From Methanoflorens sp963701995 (GTDB lineage: Archaea > Halobacteriota > Bog-38 > Methanoflorentales > Methanoflorentaceae), in the NCBI GenBank assembly GCA_963701995.1, contig OY969693.1, forward strand, positions 992,001 through 1,056,000: a stretch of DNA of 64,000 bases, in the 5' to 3' direction. Each line of letters starts with the position of its first letter. The stretch's first letter is position 1. Position numbers and translations under genes: made by a program. Under the pieces are notes generated by a model. The model was given only the letters and a program-made list of their open reading frames with translations. It did not search any database and was not told the DNA's origin. Below are positions 16,794-24,603 of the stretch, piece by piece.

Positions 16794-18521
16794 TCAAGCC
16801 TCTTTGAGCTTTACGAATAGACTGTCAGTGTCTCCGTAGATCACCTCGAGACCGTGCTTCTCAGCACGCTCAACCGCGTCTTGTATGATAGTGCGTCCCC
16901 ACGCTGTCGTTGCTTCAGCACACTCTTTGCGGTACCACTTCGCCGCGTGCCATCCAGTGTAGCCGTAGAACGCGTTTGTCAGGATCTTGATTGCGTTCTG
17001 GTGAACATCAAGGCTAGTAAAATCGCGTGAACCCTTGTCCGTGTGAGTCATTTGCTCTCTAACCGCTCTTCTTCGTTCAATTAAATTCGTAAGGATGATT
17101 TTGAAGAATCCATCGGGCTGCTTCCTAAATCGATATTGCGTCTCTGGGGCCTCGTAGAATTCCGTAGACGTGTCATCTGGCGACATAACGGTGTCCGGCG
17201 AAATGTTGTAGCTAATCATTATTGAAGGGTACATAGACGAAAAATCGAGGCTAAGTACGTCTTCGTGCACGCCGGGTTTTGGAAAGAGGACGAAGCCTCC
17301 GGCGTAGCTGCCCGAGCCCCCTGCTTTTGCCGGCACAATTTCATTTATCTTGTACGCCTCAGCAACCAAAAGTGACTCGACTTGCCGCCCCCTCCCCATT
17401 CCTGATACGTCGTCGAGCGGCTGTCGTACGATCCGCGCAAATTCAAACTGAAGAGGGAGCAGCCGCTCTGCGACCCCCCACGTGCTCACCACATCGGCTT
17501 TGGAATAATCAAAAAGAACCTGCCTAAGCTCAGGATCGTTCCAATACCGCGCCATGTCCCAACCCTGCACTTGCACGCGCTCCGATTTGCGCATTACCCC
17601 CATGTAGTCGGCAACATTGTCCAAGGTTTTAACGCTGAGCTCGCTGATGTCCCGTTTTACGACCTTGTACAAGTCGACGTTGCTGCGTCCGAAGATCCTG
17701 ACCTCTTTCACGCCACCCCCAGCGCTGAACTTGGCCGGACTCTCGTCCCTTCCGATCGTTAAGCGGAGCTTGAATTTTTCTGCTCTCGTTTTCAAGTATT
17801 GCCAATCAAACTCGTCAGTGTTGTAGCCGACGATAACGTCGGGGTCATATTCGTGAATGAAGGAGATGAATTCGGCGATGACCCGCCTATCATCTTTGTC
17901 GTCGCCAACCGAAAGGAATGTTGTTTCATCAGCTCCGGTCGCTATGGAAATGATGATGATAGGGTCTTTGTTCGGAATTGGAACGCCACCGTGGCTTAGC
18001 ATCTCGCAGTCGAAGGCCATTACTTTGAGATCGGGATTCGTGTGATGCTGTTCTGCTTCTATGTGGTCGACATCGATGGCGAAGGAAAAATGCGGATCTG
18101 CGCGTTCGCGCCCTTCTACCAGAACCTGATCCATAGGCACGAGTTCGCGATCGATTATGTACCGGACGGCGAATAGAATGTCTGCTTCCCTGACACTCAC
18201 GCCAACCTCGGCTACCTTTTCGCGCAATATCGGCACGTGTTGCGGGTGATCGACGTACACTTTGAGCACAGTGACGGGCTGTCCAAAATCCTTGCGCACG
18301 ACACGTTCGACGCGATTCGGCCGGATCTCCTCACCAGACCGCATCGACGCTACAGACATTATGGCGTCAGCGTCGTCCGTTACCGCATAAAAATAGGGTT
18401 CAAAATTAGGATCGTAGGCGATGATATTGCGACTAAGCTCGTCTTTAAGCCAGAGGCGAATGACTGCGCGACCGTCCAACGTGATGTAGTCGACATCAAG
18501 CAAAAAGCATCGAAGCCGCAT
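16794..18521 (-). CDS. polB1: Family B DNA polymerase, large subunit (exonuclease-palm-fingers, PolB1)
   Basis: A 575-residue polymerase chain from ATG 18521, which gives the family N-terminus MRLRCFLLDVDYIT. Exonuclease motifs are intact: AFDCEML near residue 172, GYNTDEFDWQ and YSKADV. Polymerase motif A is LDFSSMYPSI, motif B is KILTNAFYGYTG, and motif C is YGDTDS about 13 residues from the end. It then stops, so the thumb is absent and supplied by the next gene. It is 61 bp downstream of a DUF151 gene. There is no intein sequence at the break. Confidence 0.93.
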   Translation of the reverse strand: MRLRCFLLDVDYITLDGRAVIRLWLKDELSRNIIAYDPNFEPYFYAVTDDADAIMSVASMRSGEEIRPNRVERVVRKDFGQPVTVLKVYVDHPQHVPILREKVAEVGVSVREADILFAVRYIIDRELVPMDQVLVEGRERADPHFSFAIDVDHIEAEQHHTNPDLKVMAFDCEMLSHGGVPIPNKDPIIIISIATGADETTFLSVGDDKDDRRVIAEFISFIHEYDPDVIVGYNTDEFDWQYLKTRAEKFKLRLTIGRDESPAKFSAGGGVKEVRIFGRSNVDLYKVVKRDISELSVKTLDNVADYMGVMRKSERVQVQGWDMARYWNDPELRQVLFDYSKADVVSTWGVAERLLPLQFEFARIVRQPLDDVSGMGRGRQVESLLVAEAYKINEIVPAKAGGSGSYAGGFVLFPKPGVHEDVLSLDFSSMYPSIMISYNISPDTVMSPDDTSTEFYEAPETQYRFRKQPDGFFKIILTNLIERRRAVREQMTHTDKGSRDFTSLDVHQNAIKILTNAFYGYTGWHAAKWYRKECAEATTAWGRTIIQDAVERAEKHGLEVIYGDTDSLFVKLKEA

Positions 18522-18582
18522 CAATAAGCGAAAGTTTTCGATGCTACATAAACGTGCCGAGGAAGGCGGCAAATATTACGCT

Positions 18583-19032
18583 TTAAAAGAAAAAGTCCAT
18601 TTCTTTGATATCGAGATCGTCTTTGCTTATTGCTCCATCGTCCAGAATGGAGCGCCTTATCAGCACCGAGGTCTCTGCTCGAATCGCGAGCGCAATACAG
18701 TCGCTCGGACGGGCGTCCAGTTGTTTTTCAGTCCCATTAACCTTTATGGAGAGTTGGGCATAGTAGATTCCTTCGTCGACGTCGTCTATGACCACGGTGA
18801 CAATGCTCGCGTCGAAGTTCTCGAGTATCGACATTATCAAATCGTGCGTCATGGGGCGCGACGGTACCTCTCCGTGCAGGGCCGCATTGATTGAGATTGC
18901 TTCTGAGATGCCGATATAGATCGGTAGGAAGCGGTGTCCGTCGTCGGTCAACAATACCACTGGCGTATGCCCAGTGGTCGTGCTGACCATGTATATCCCT
19001 TTGACCTCCACAGGGGTTACGTCATCTCCCAT
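18583..19032 (-). CDS. DUF151 / bifunctional-nuclease (BFN) domain protein
   Basis: A 149-residue BFN-domain protein. GHTPVVLLTDDGHRFLPIYI near residue 22, LIMSILENFDA and LDARPSDCIALAIRAETSVL near residue 108 are the family's conserved blocks. Homologues have been reported to have DNase and RNase activity, but the role in archaea is unclear. A minus-strand TATA-like element (TTTAATATA at 19056-19064) lies about 25 bp upstream of ATG 19032. It precedes polB1 by 61 bp on the same strand and is divergent from hisH. Confidence 0.85.
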   Translation of the reverse strand: MGDDVTPVEVKGIYMVSTTTGHTPVVLLTDDGHRFLPIYIGISEAISINAALHGEVPSRPMTHDLIMSILENFDASIVTVVIDDVDEGIYYAQLSIKVNGTEKQLDARPSDCIALAIRAETSVLIRRSILDDGAISKDDLDIKEMDFFF

Positions 19033-19255
19033 TATTTACACCAACACTGTAGCTGTATATTAAACTGACTGCCGCTTAATACGCGCGTTTATGTCTGAAA
19101 CAACGCGAAAGCAGCCCTCTGAAGGTCGCTTTGATTCGGACACGCTGCGCCAAAATCGGTTCAGCTCGATCCAAAGTCCTTCGATGCGCGCGCTGGTAAA
19201 GTTGCGTACGCGCAATTATCCCGATGCACGCGAATGTCCCGCAGTCCGGCAAGGA

Positions 19256-19273
19256 CCTAATATATACATTAGG
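19256..19273. promoter_or_regulatory. TATA box inside a palindrome upstream of hisH
   Basis: CCTAATATATACATTAGG has 6-bp inverted arms (CCTAAT/ATTAGG) around a TATA core, so a dimeric repressor bound here would cover the TATA box. It lies about 62 bp upstream of hisH ATG 19335, leaving a leader of roughly 40 nt. GATATC and GATATCG repeats follow at 19292 and 19305. The rest of the 19033-19334 gap shows nothing else I can identify. Confidence 0.5.
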
Positions 19274-19334
19274 ACATATATCACTGAAGTGGATATCACA
19301 CGAGATATCGATCGCTTTGCTCACGCCTACGGCT

Positions 19335-19955
19335 ATGAAACGAATTATTATAATTGATTACGGTCTCGGCAATTTAAGAAGCGTAACGCGCGGCCTCGAG
19401 CGGGCAGGGGCGCAGGCGGAAGTCACTTCGGAAGTCAGTCAGTTCGCCCGGGCAGACGGCTTGGTGCTTCCAGGGGTGGGGGCATTCAAGAGCGGCATGC
19501 GCAACATCAAAGATAAAAAAAGGGCGCTACTGCGTGCCGTAGACGAAGGCACGCCCGTGCTAGGAATCTGCTTAGGGATGCAGATGCTGCTGACCGCCAG
19601 CGATGAAGGTCAGCGTGAAAGCGGGCCGGTCGAGGGCTTAAATCTCCTCACAGGCCACGTCAAGCGGTTCAACTTCGGGGCTACCTCAGAGAGGCTTAAA
19701 ATACCCCACATGGGCTGGAACCGCCTGGAGGTGGTGAAAGAGAACGCTTTGGTCCAAGGTGTCAACGGCGCATACGCGTATTTCGTTCACTCGTATTATG
19801 TTGAGCCCGGAGAACATACGGTAGCAACCTCGAACTATGGGACCGCATTTGCCGCTGTCGTTGCGAGCGGAAACGTTTTTGGAACGCAATTCCATCCAGA
19901 AAAGTCTTCTTCAGCTGGCTTGCAGATGTTGAAGAACTTCGTGGAGATATGCTGA
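19335..19955 (+). CDS. hisH: Imidazole glycerol phosphate synthase subunit HisH
   Basis: A 206-residue class I glutamine amidotransferase that supplies ammonia to HisF in histidine synthesis. ATG 19335 gives MKRIIIIDYGLGNLRS, the family N-terminus. The nucleophile cysteine is in GICLGMQML near residue 78, and the His-Glu pair is in GTQFHPEKS near residue 188. HisF is not in the window. The stop overlaps the next gene's ATG 19955 (TGATG), so the two are coupled. A palindromic promoter element lies upstream. Confidence 0.92.
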   Translation: MKRIIIIDYGLGNLRSVTRGLERAGAQAEVTSEVSQFARADGLVLPGVGAFKSGMRNIKDKKRALLRAVDEGTPVLGICLGMQMLLTASDEGQRESGPVEGLNLLTGHVKRFNFGATSERLKIPHMGWNRLEVVKENALVQGVNGAYAYFVHSYYVEPGEHTVATSNYGTAFAAVVASGNVFGTQFHPEKSSSAGLQMLKNFVEIC

Positions 19956-21289
19956 TGGATCTTGAAGGCTACGCAAAAGGAGCCCTAAGGCGAGGCTTAG
20001 CCAAAGAAGAAATAGAGCGCACGCTTGCAGAGCGAATTCTAGAGGTCCGCGACATTCCTCTCGATTCTGCAACGCGCATCTCTCAAGCGGTTGTCGAGGA
20101 AGCGGAGCGCACTCTCTGCGAAAGGGAGCGATCTGGGGTCACGATGGGTAATTTCGGAGTCGGCTCACGGGGGTCCGGCGATTTCTATTTGCACGAAAAA
20201 ATAGCCAAGATCATCGGAAAAACGAGCGCGATCGTCGGCTCTGATCAGCTTGATGATTCCGGAGTGGTCAGAGCAAAAGGTGACCTGATAGTGGTAACAG
20301 TAGACGGCATGCATTCGCGCTTGAGCGACTTCCCGTTTCTCGCAGGATTCCACGTTACACGCGCATCCTTGAGGGATATCTATGTCATGGGCGCACAACC
20401 GGTCGCCTTGTTTTCCGACATTCACCTCGCTGACGACGGGGACGTATCGAAGGTGTTTGACTATACGGCCGGCATCGGGGCAGTAGCGGACGTTATGAAT
20501 GTTCCGTTAGTCACGGGAAGCACGTTGCGGGTTGGCGGTGACGTTGTGATCGGCGACCGACTGACAGGCTGCGTTGGTGCCGTCGGCGTAGCGAGCAATC
20601 AAGGCTTGACGGCGCGGATCAATGCACGCGAAGACGACGTAATTCTCTTGACCGAAGGCGCTGGCGGCGGAACTATAACTGCTACCGCGCTGTATAATGG
20701 CCGTTCAGACGTAGTAAAGGAAACGTTGAACCTGAAGTTTCTTCACGCCTGCGATAGGTTACTCCAGGATGGTCTCGTGACCAAGATACATGCGATGACT
20801 GATGTCACGAACGGCGGCATACGAGGAGACGCAGAGGAAATATCAAAAACGGCGCGTGTAAAACTCGTTTTGGAAGAGGAGAAGATAAGGCGGCTCATCG
20901 ATCCCACGGTGTTGACCATGCTCGACGATTTACAGATCGATTACATGGGCGTCTCCATTGATTCATTGCTCATAGTCGCCCCCGCTCAGCTCGAAGCGGA
21001 AATAAAAACCGCCCTAAACGGCGTCATAAAGGTCGATGAAGTTGGCCACGTTGAGTCAGGCAGCGGCGCTGAAGCGCTCCGTGATGGTGAGCGGTTCACG
21101 ATCACGCCGAAGTTTCGCGAGTCAGCCTATACGCCCGTAAAGAAAGTGGTCGGTGAACACGCAGATGATCGAGAAATACAACAAATGCGTGCCCGAGTCG
21201 ATTTGGCTGCCGCGCGCGCACTAAGCAAGAAGGAACAAATGATCGCCTATCTCCGAACGGGAGATAACCTCCCCGACGTGAGCTGCTAG
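19955..21289 (+). CDS. AIR-synthase-related protein (PurM/HypE/SelD superfamily)
   Basis: About 444 residues from ATG 19955 (ATG 19949 is also possible). The first 70 residues are helical and charged. The PurM-like fold follows: SDQLDDSGVVRAKGDLIVVT is the N-terminal ATP-binding edge, RASLRDIYVMGAQPVALFSD the central helix, and TDVTNGGIRGD with the C-terminal AIRS_C region the rest. The superfamily uses ATP to activate an amide or selenide, but the substrate of this archaeal branch is not known to me. It is translationally coupled to hisH. Methanogenesis marker 2 is a related but shorter family. Confidence 0.75.
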   Translation: MDLEGYAKGALRRGLAKEEIERTLAERILEVRDIPLDSATRISQAVVEEAERTLCERERSGVTMGNFGVGSRGSGDFYLHEKIAKIIGKTSAIVGSDQLDDSGVVRAKGDLIVVTVDGMHSRLSDFPFLAGFHVTRASLRDIYVMGAQPVALFSDIHLADDGDVSKVFDYTAGIGAVADVMNVPLVTGSTLRVGGDVVIGDRLTGCVGAVGVASNQGLTARINAREDDVILLTEGAGGGTITATALYNGRSDVVKETLNLKFLHACDRLLQDGLVTKIHAMTDVTNGGIRGDAEEISKTARVKLVLEEEKIRRLIDPTVLTMLDDLQIDYMGVSIDSLLIVAPAQLEAEIKTALNGVIKVDEVGHVESGSGAEALRDGERFTITPKFRESAYTPVKKVVGEHADDREIQQMRARVDLAAARALSKKEQMIAYLRTGDNLPDVSC

Positions 21290-21304
21290 GTAAACACTGG
21301 TCCG

Positions 21305-22000
21305 TTGGATGAAGCTTCATCATGGCAAGGGTCGCACGTCCTTTTCGACGTCGACAACACTCTAATCGATTTTATTAAACTAAAGCAGAAAGCTTCCGAA
21401 GCTGCGGCACGCGCTATGATAGATGCGGGACTTGAAGATGCTCCAGAAGATCTGTCAGACAGACTCTTTGCGTTTTACATGGAGCACGGAATAGAATCCA
21501 ATGATGCGTTCGAGGAGTATCTCAAAGAGGAACACAAGACCGTTGACTATCGAATTCTCGCTGCCGCTGTTAACGCTTACCTTAAGGAGAAGTATCTGAA
21601 TCTCAAACCATATCCAGATGTTGTTGACACCCTTCGTGAATTGAAACGACAGGAATACAAGCTTGGCGTCGTCACAGACGGCCCCAGACTCAAGGCGTGG
21701 ATGCGGCTAAACGGCGCTGGCTTAGATAACTACTTTGATGCGGTCGTGACGTACGACGATACGGGAAGGAGAAAACCAGCGAAGGAGCCTTTTTTGCTCA
21801 TCTGCGAGAAGCTAGGAGTGCAACCAGAGGAATGTCTGATGCTTGGCGACTGGCCTGAACGAGATGTGCAAGGCGGAAAGTTGGCGGGTATGAAGACGTG
21901 CCTTGCAAAGTACGGGCAGGTGCGGCCTGCAAAAGCAGATTACCAGATTAAAGCCTTCAAAGGGCTTTTAGACGTGATAGCTGAGTGCAACATAGATTGA
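21305..22000 (+). CDS. HAD-superfamily hydrolase with an odd 5' end
   Basis: A 231-residue HAD phosphatase. Motif I is LFDVDNTLID near residue 13, the motif II threonine lies in GVVTDGPRL, the motif III lysine in GRRKPAKEPF, and motif IV is MLGDWPERDVQGG. The cap region is helical, as in subfamily I. No ATG or GTG precedes motif I in frame; the only candidate is TTG 21305. The residues just before motif I are encoded by a 29-bp repeat also found at 24252-24280, so the natural 5' end may have been replaced. Substrate unknown. Confidence 0.8.
   Translation: MDEASSWQGSHVLFDVDNTLIDFIKLKQKASEAAARAMIDAGLEDAPEDLSDRLFAFYMEHGIESNDAFEEYLKEEHKTVDYRILAAAVNAYLKEKYLNLKPYPDVVDTLRELKRQEYKLGVVTDGPRLKAWMRLNGAGLDNYFDAVVTYDDTGRRKPAKEPFLLICEKLGVQPEECLMLGDWPERDVQGGKLAGMKTCLAKYGQVRPAKADYQIKAFKGLLDVIAECNID
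21314..21342 (+). repeat. 29-bp exact direct repeat, left copy
   Basis: A 29-bp sequence starting GCTTCATCATGG and ending CGCACGTCCT is identical to 24252-24280, 2938 bp away in direct orientation. This copy encodes the start of the HAD protein. With the preceding bases the match is 31 of 32. Confidence 0.9.
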
Positions 22001-22213
22001 GCAGTGACTGGCGGCTTGGATCAAGCCGAAACCAAGCTCGCTTCTAGACATAGGATTCGCGCGGACGAATACCTAGCTGATTAGCTTAGTCTAGTAAGAT
22101 ATGTTGCCGGGCCTAAATGTAGCGACAACAGCACATCTCTTTGAGAGCCACCTTTATCGAGCTGTCCTAGTGATTTCGAGCACAGAAATCGAGCACCGTG
22201 CTATGAAAAAGGA

Positions 22214-22462
22214 TTGTGTGAACATTGCTGCGAATATGCAATGTTAGATGATGACCTACGGGAGATGGCAGAGTTTCGAGGCTATAAAATGACAGATAGA
22301 ATGACAGAAGCATTTGAAGGGAAGTCAGATAACTTCAATAAATGCATGGAAAAACTATTGAACATCAGCGTGCTTATTGAAGAGTTTGAGTCCGGTAAGT
22401 TAGACGGTGAGAAAACGATGCGCCTAATAAAGGACATCGTTGAGGCACCAGTGTATCCATAA
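22214..22462 (+). CDS. Small hypothetical protein
   Basis: Up to 82 residues, unrecognised. The frame is open upstream of TTG 22214 without ATG or GTG; ATG 22241 is another possible start. Sequence before the TTG would add a cysteine to CEHCCEY, like a broken zinc site. The rest is helical and acidic. It lies in the segment between the 29-bp repeats, 16 bp before the next small gene on the same strand. Confidence 0.4.
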   Translation: MCEHCCEYAMLDDDLREMAEFRGYKMTDRMTEAFEGKSDNFNKCMEKLLNISVLIEEFESGKLDGEKTMRLIKDIVEAPVYP

Positions 22463-22478
22463 AGCTGGTGAGTGAAAG

Positions 22479-22688
22479 ATGACCCCGGAAGAATTTTTAG
22501 AACGCTGTAGAAGGATATACAGTAGAGAAGGAGATCGCGTCTACGAATTTGAAAACGATTGGGAAGCTGCCCATATGATGTTTGATCGATTATGTTGGGA
22601 AGCGCTAAAGGACGCAGGATTCGGAGAAGGAATCAACTACGTATTAGAATACGTAAAGCCGTCAATGTGGTATTGCATAGGTGATTGA
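22479..22688 (+). CDS. Small hypothetical protein
   Basis: A 69-residue acidic protein with two tryptophans and no recognised motif (FLERCRRIYSREGDRVYEF near the start). A GTGAGTGAAAG stretch precedes ATG 22479. Its stop at 22688 lies 1 bp before ATG 22690 of the next gene, so the two are probably coupled. It belongs to the cluster of short unknown genes between the direct repeats. Confidence 0.5.
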   Translation: MTPEEFLERCRRIYSREGDRVYEFENDWEAAHMMFDRLCWEALKDAGFGEGINYVLEYVKPSMWYCIGD

Positions 22689-22689
22689 A

Positions 22690-23052
22690 ATGGTATGTGT
22701 CGAATGTGAAGACTTCTTTGCCAAAGGAATTATTGCTGCACTTGAGTTTTTTGAAGTGAACAAGCTCTATGGTAAAGACGAAATTAAATTTGAAAACATG
22801 AACGACTTAGCGACAAGAATCTTTGGCGCTACCTGGAACAACATGGACTGGAGTGAGAAGGGAATAACGACGTGTGGGGATCTCGTCAAAGAGATCAAAG
22901 AGTTCTGCAAGCAAGGCGCGATCCAAAGCGCTAAGGACGGGCGTGACTCAACAGATACCGCAGCTTCATTTGCCAACGGTAGGGAGGTTGTCTTCCTGAA
23001 AATAATGGAGATGATCGTTGAGTATGAAAAGGGGGCTGAAAAACGAGTTTAG
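22690..23052 (+). CDS. Small hypothetical protein
   Basis: About 120 residues from ATG 22690 (GTG 22681 would overlap the previous gene). Near the N-terminus are cysteines in VCVECEDFF, then LATRIFGATWNNMDWSEKGI and a helical C-terminus. No family is recognised. It appears co-transcribed with the two preceding small genes. Confidence 0.5.
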   Translation: MVCVECEDFFAKGIIAALEFFEVNKLYGKDEIKFENMNDLATRIFGATWNNMDWSEKGITTCGDLVKEIKEFCKQGAIQSAKDGRDSTDTAASFANGREVVFLKIMEMIVEYEKGAEKRV

Positions 23053-23441
23053 AAAGAGCGAGAGAAACTTACGAGCAAGATATTGTAGGCACATCACCTG
23101 CTGCAACACTTCAATAATCTAGCGGAGTGGTGGCTCCGCGGCACTTTCCGTATCTAGGCGCCTACGCGGCTGTGCCAGAACAGATGTGACGAATGTTGCA
23201 AGGGTCTGTGCAAGCTGGTCTTTCAACCCAAGCGCAAACGTCAGCAGGTACGATCCTTCGAGGCGTTCGGCTCTGCCAAGACAGTAACTGCAGGCCGCCC
23301 TTTATAGCACCACATACCTGAGCTGTGCGTCTCGTCGGGCGCGTTCGACGCTCTTCCTGCTCTACGGTTTTCGACTCGTTTTCCGTGTAGGACAAAAAGA
23401 ATAATCTTATACGGTGGGAGCAAAACTGTACAAGTGATCTC
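23053..23441. other. 389-bp gap without a convincing gene
   Basis: Neither strand has a reading frame with recognisable protein sequence. The only element is a TATA-like CTTATAC at about 23407-23413, about 30 bp before ATG 23442, which could be the promoter of the next gene. Confidence 0.4.
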
Positions 23442-23780
23442 ATGGACACGATGAGTATCGAAGAAATTCACAGAAAGCTACAAACGGACTGGGCCGACTG
23501 GACTGATGATGACGAAGATCAATGCTTATCCATACGCAAAAAAGAGCTAATCTCTGCACTTCAAGCAATCAACACTTATCTTGTGAGCTTTGATCTTAAG
23601 ACAAGAATTGAAAAAGACCCCACTCCGAAAGTCTGTGAGTTTTGCGAGAAGACTTACAAAGGGGCGGAACCAGTCTGTGACAAATGTCTATTAGACATGA
23701 AACTAAAACTACGTAGACTTAGCTTCTTGTTACCCGAAAAGAACATGCGCAAGGTATATAGTGAACTTTTAGATCGATGA
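23442..23780 (+). CDS. Small hypothetical protein with a zinc-ribbon-like CxxC pair
   Basis: A 112-residue protein. The middle contains CEFCEKTYKGAEPVCDKC, two CxxC pairs typical of a small zinc ribbon, between an acidic N-terminal region (DWADWTDDDEDQ) and a basic helical end (MKLKLRRLSFLLPEK). No family recognised. A TATA-like element lies about 30 bp upstream. Between the 29-bp repeats. Confidence 0.55.
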   Translation: MDTMSIEEIHRKLQTDWADWTDDDEDQCLSIRKKELISALQAINTYLVSFDLKTRIEKDPTPKVCEFCEKTYKGAEPVCDKCLLDMKLKLRRLSFLLPEKNMRKVYSELLDR

Positions 23781-24039
23781 CTTAGCCGCCCTCAGAACTG
23801 TCGGATCTTACATAACATTCTCGTTTTTGTCGCTCGTTCGACATAAAAATGTACCTCTGCTAAGAATCGTAGCCCGGTCAGTCTTCACTCTTGCTTCTTT
23901 TCCTTCACCGTTTACGGCCACTTACCCAGAATTTCTTTTTTGCGACTGGTTCTTTTTTTGGGGTGCTACGCAGCCAGTCTTTGAAACACTGCCACGGCGA
24001 ATCAAAATGGTTATGCGTGCTTGGCGCATTCTGCGATGC

Positions 24040-24282
24040 ATGCAACCGATCTGCACGCACACCATAAGCGTCCAGAGCTCAAAGCCATCGCACGCATACC
24101 CGATCATACGGCTGCCGCGTGAGTTTAGCGGGCTTGTAGGTGCCGCTGCTACCATCTATCAAACAGTCCACGATGGAGCACAAGCGTTCCTTGTGGTCGT
24201 CAACAGTCAGCAAGACCATAAGCTCAAAATGGGCTCAGAATCAAAAAAGAGGCTTCATCATGGCAAGGGTCGCACGTCCTGA
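24040..24282 (+). CDS. Small protein with an AbrB-like core, ending inside the direct repeat
   Basis: From ATG 24040, 80 residues. The core YPIIRLPREFSGLVGAAATI and HDGAQAFLVVV reads like a beta-rich protein, possibly of the SpoVT/AbrB type, which is inference. The last dozen residues (KKRLHHGKGRTS) come from the 29-bp repeat, so the C-terminus may be secondary. It overlaps the 3' end of the SWIM gene by 25 bp on the opposite strand. It could be a remnant of a mobile segment. Confidence 0.35.
   Translation: MQPICTHTISVQSSKPSHAYPIIRLPREFSGLVGAAATIYQTVHDGAQAFLVVVNSQQDHKLKMGSESKKRLHHGKGRTS
24252..24280 (+). repeat. 29-bp exact direct repeat, right copy
   Basis: Identical to 21314-21342. On the minus strand this copy encodes the last residues of the SWIM protein (DVRPLP and stop). 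If the 2.9-kb segment came in by site-specific recombination, this is the target-side copy; the 3' end of a gene is a common integration target. No integrase gene is visible. Confidence 0.9.
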
Positions 24283-24578
24283 TACCATGCGTTAACAAAA
24301 TCAACTAGGCCTTTCTGTTTCGCGATTTCGACAGCGACCATGTGGCTGCATTTCGTGATATTTCGTGAAGCATTGAACAGGAAGTCTTTGCAGGTGCACA
24401 TAGCGTCTTCGACAATGTACTCATCAGCCTCTCCCACGACAACATAAAAGTCTTTATAGTGTTTAACGCGCCCTTCTTCCGCTATTTCAAGGCCCTTTTT
24501 GCCCCGATTTCCGTATTCGCGCTCGATTTGTTGTTTAAAGGCATCGGAAAACAAAGGCTCTTCTCCTATCTTACTCAT
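24258..24578 (-). CDS. SWIM zinc-finger protein
   Basis: 106 residues from ATG 24578 (ATG 24596 would add six residues). The SWIM motif is CTC near residue 70 and, after 13 residues, CSH (CxCx(n)CxH): DAMCTCKDFL and NITKCSHMVAVEIAKQKG. SWIM domains bind DNA or protein. Its C-terminus is encoded by the right copy of the 29-bp repeat. It lies downstream of the NIF3 gene on the same strand, 25 bp away. Confidence 0.8.
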   Translation of the reverse strand: MSKIGEEPLFSDAFKQQIEREYGNRGKKGLEIAEEGRVKHYKDFYVVVGEADEYIVEDAMCTCKDFLFNASRNITKCSHMVAVEIAKQKGLVDFVNAWYQDVRPLP

Positions 24579-24603
24579 ACGTGTCCGCGTTGGCAATGTT
24601 TGG

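Noticed and set aside
19091..19334. Plus-strand frame between DUF151 and hisH
   Set aside because: It runs through the promoter palindrome of hisH and has no recognisable protein character.
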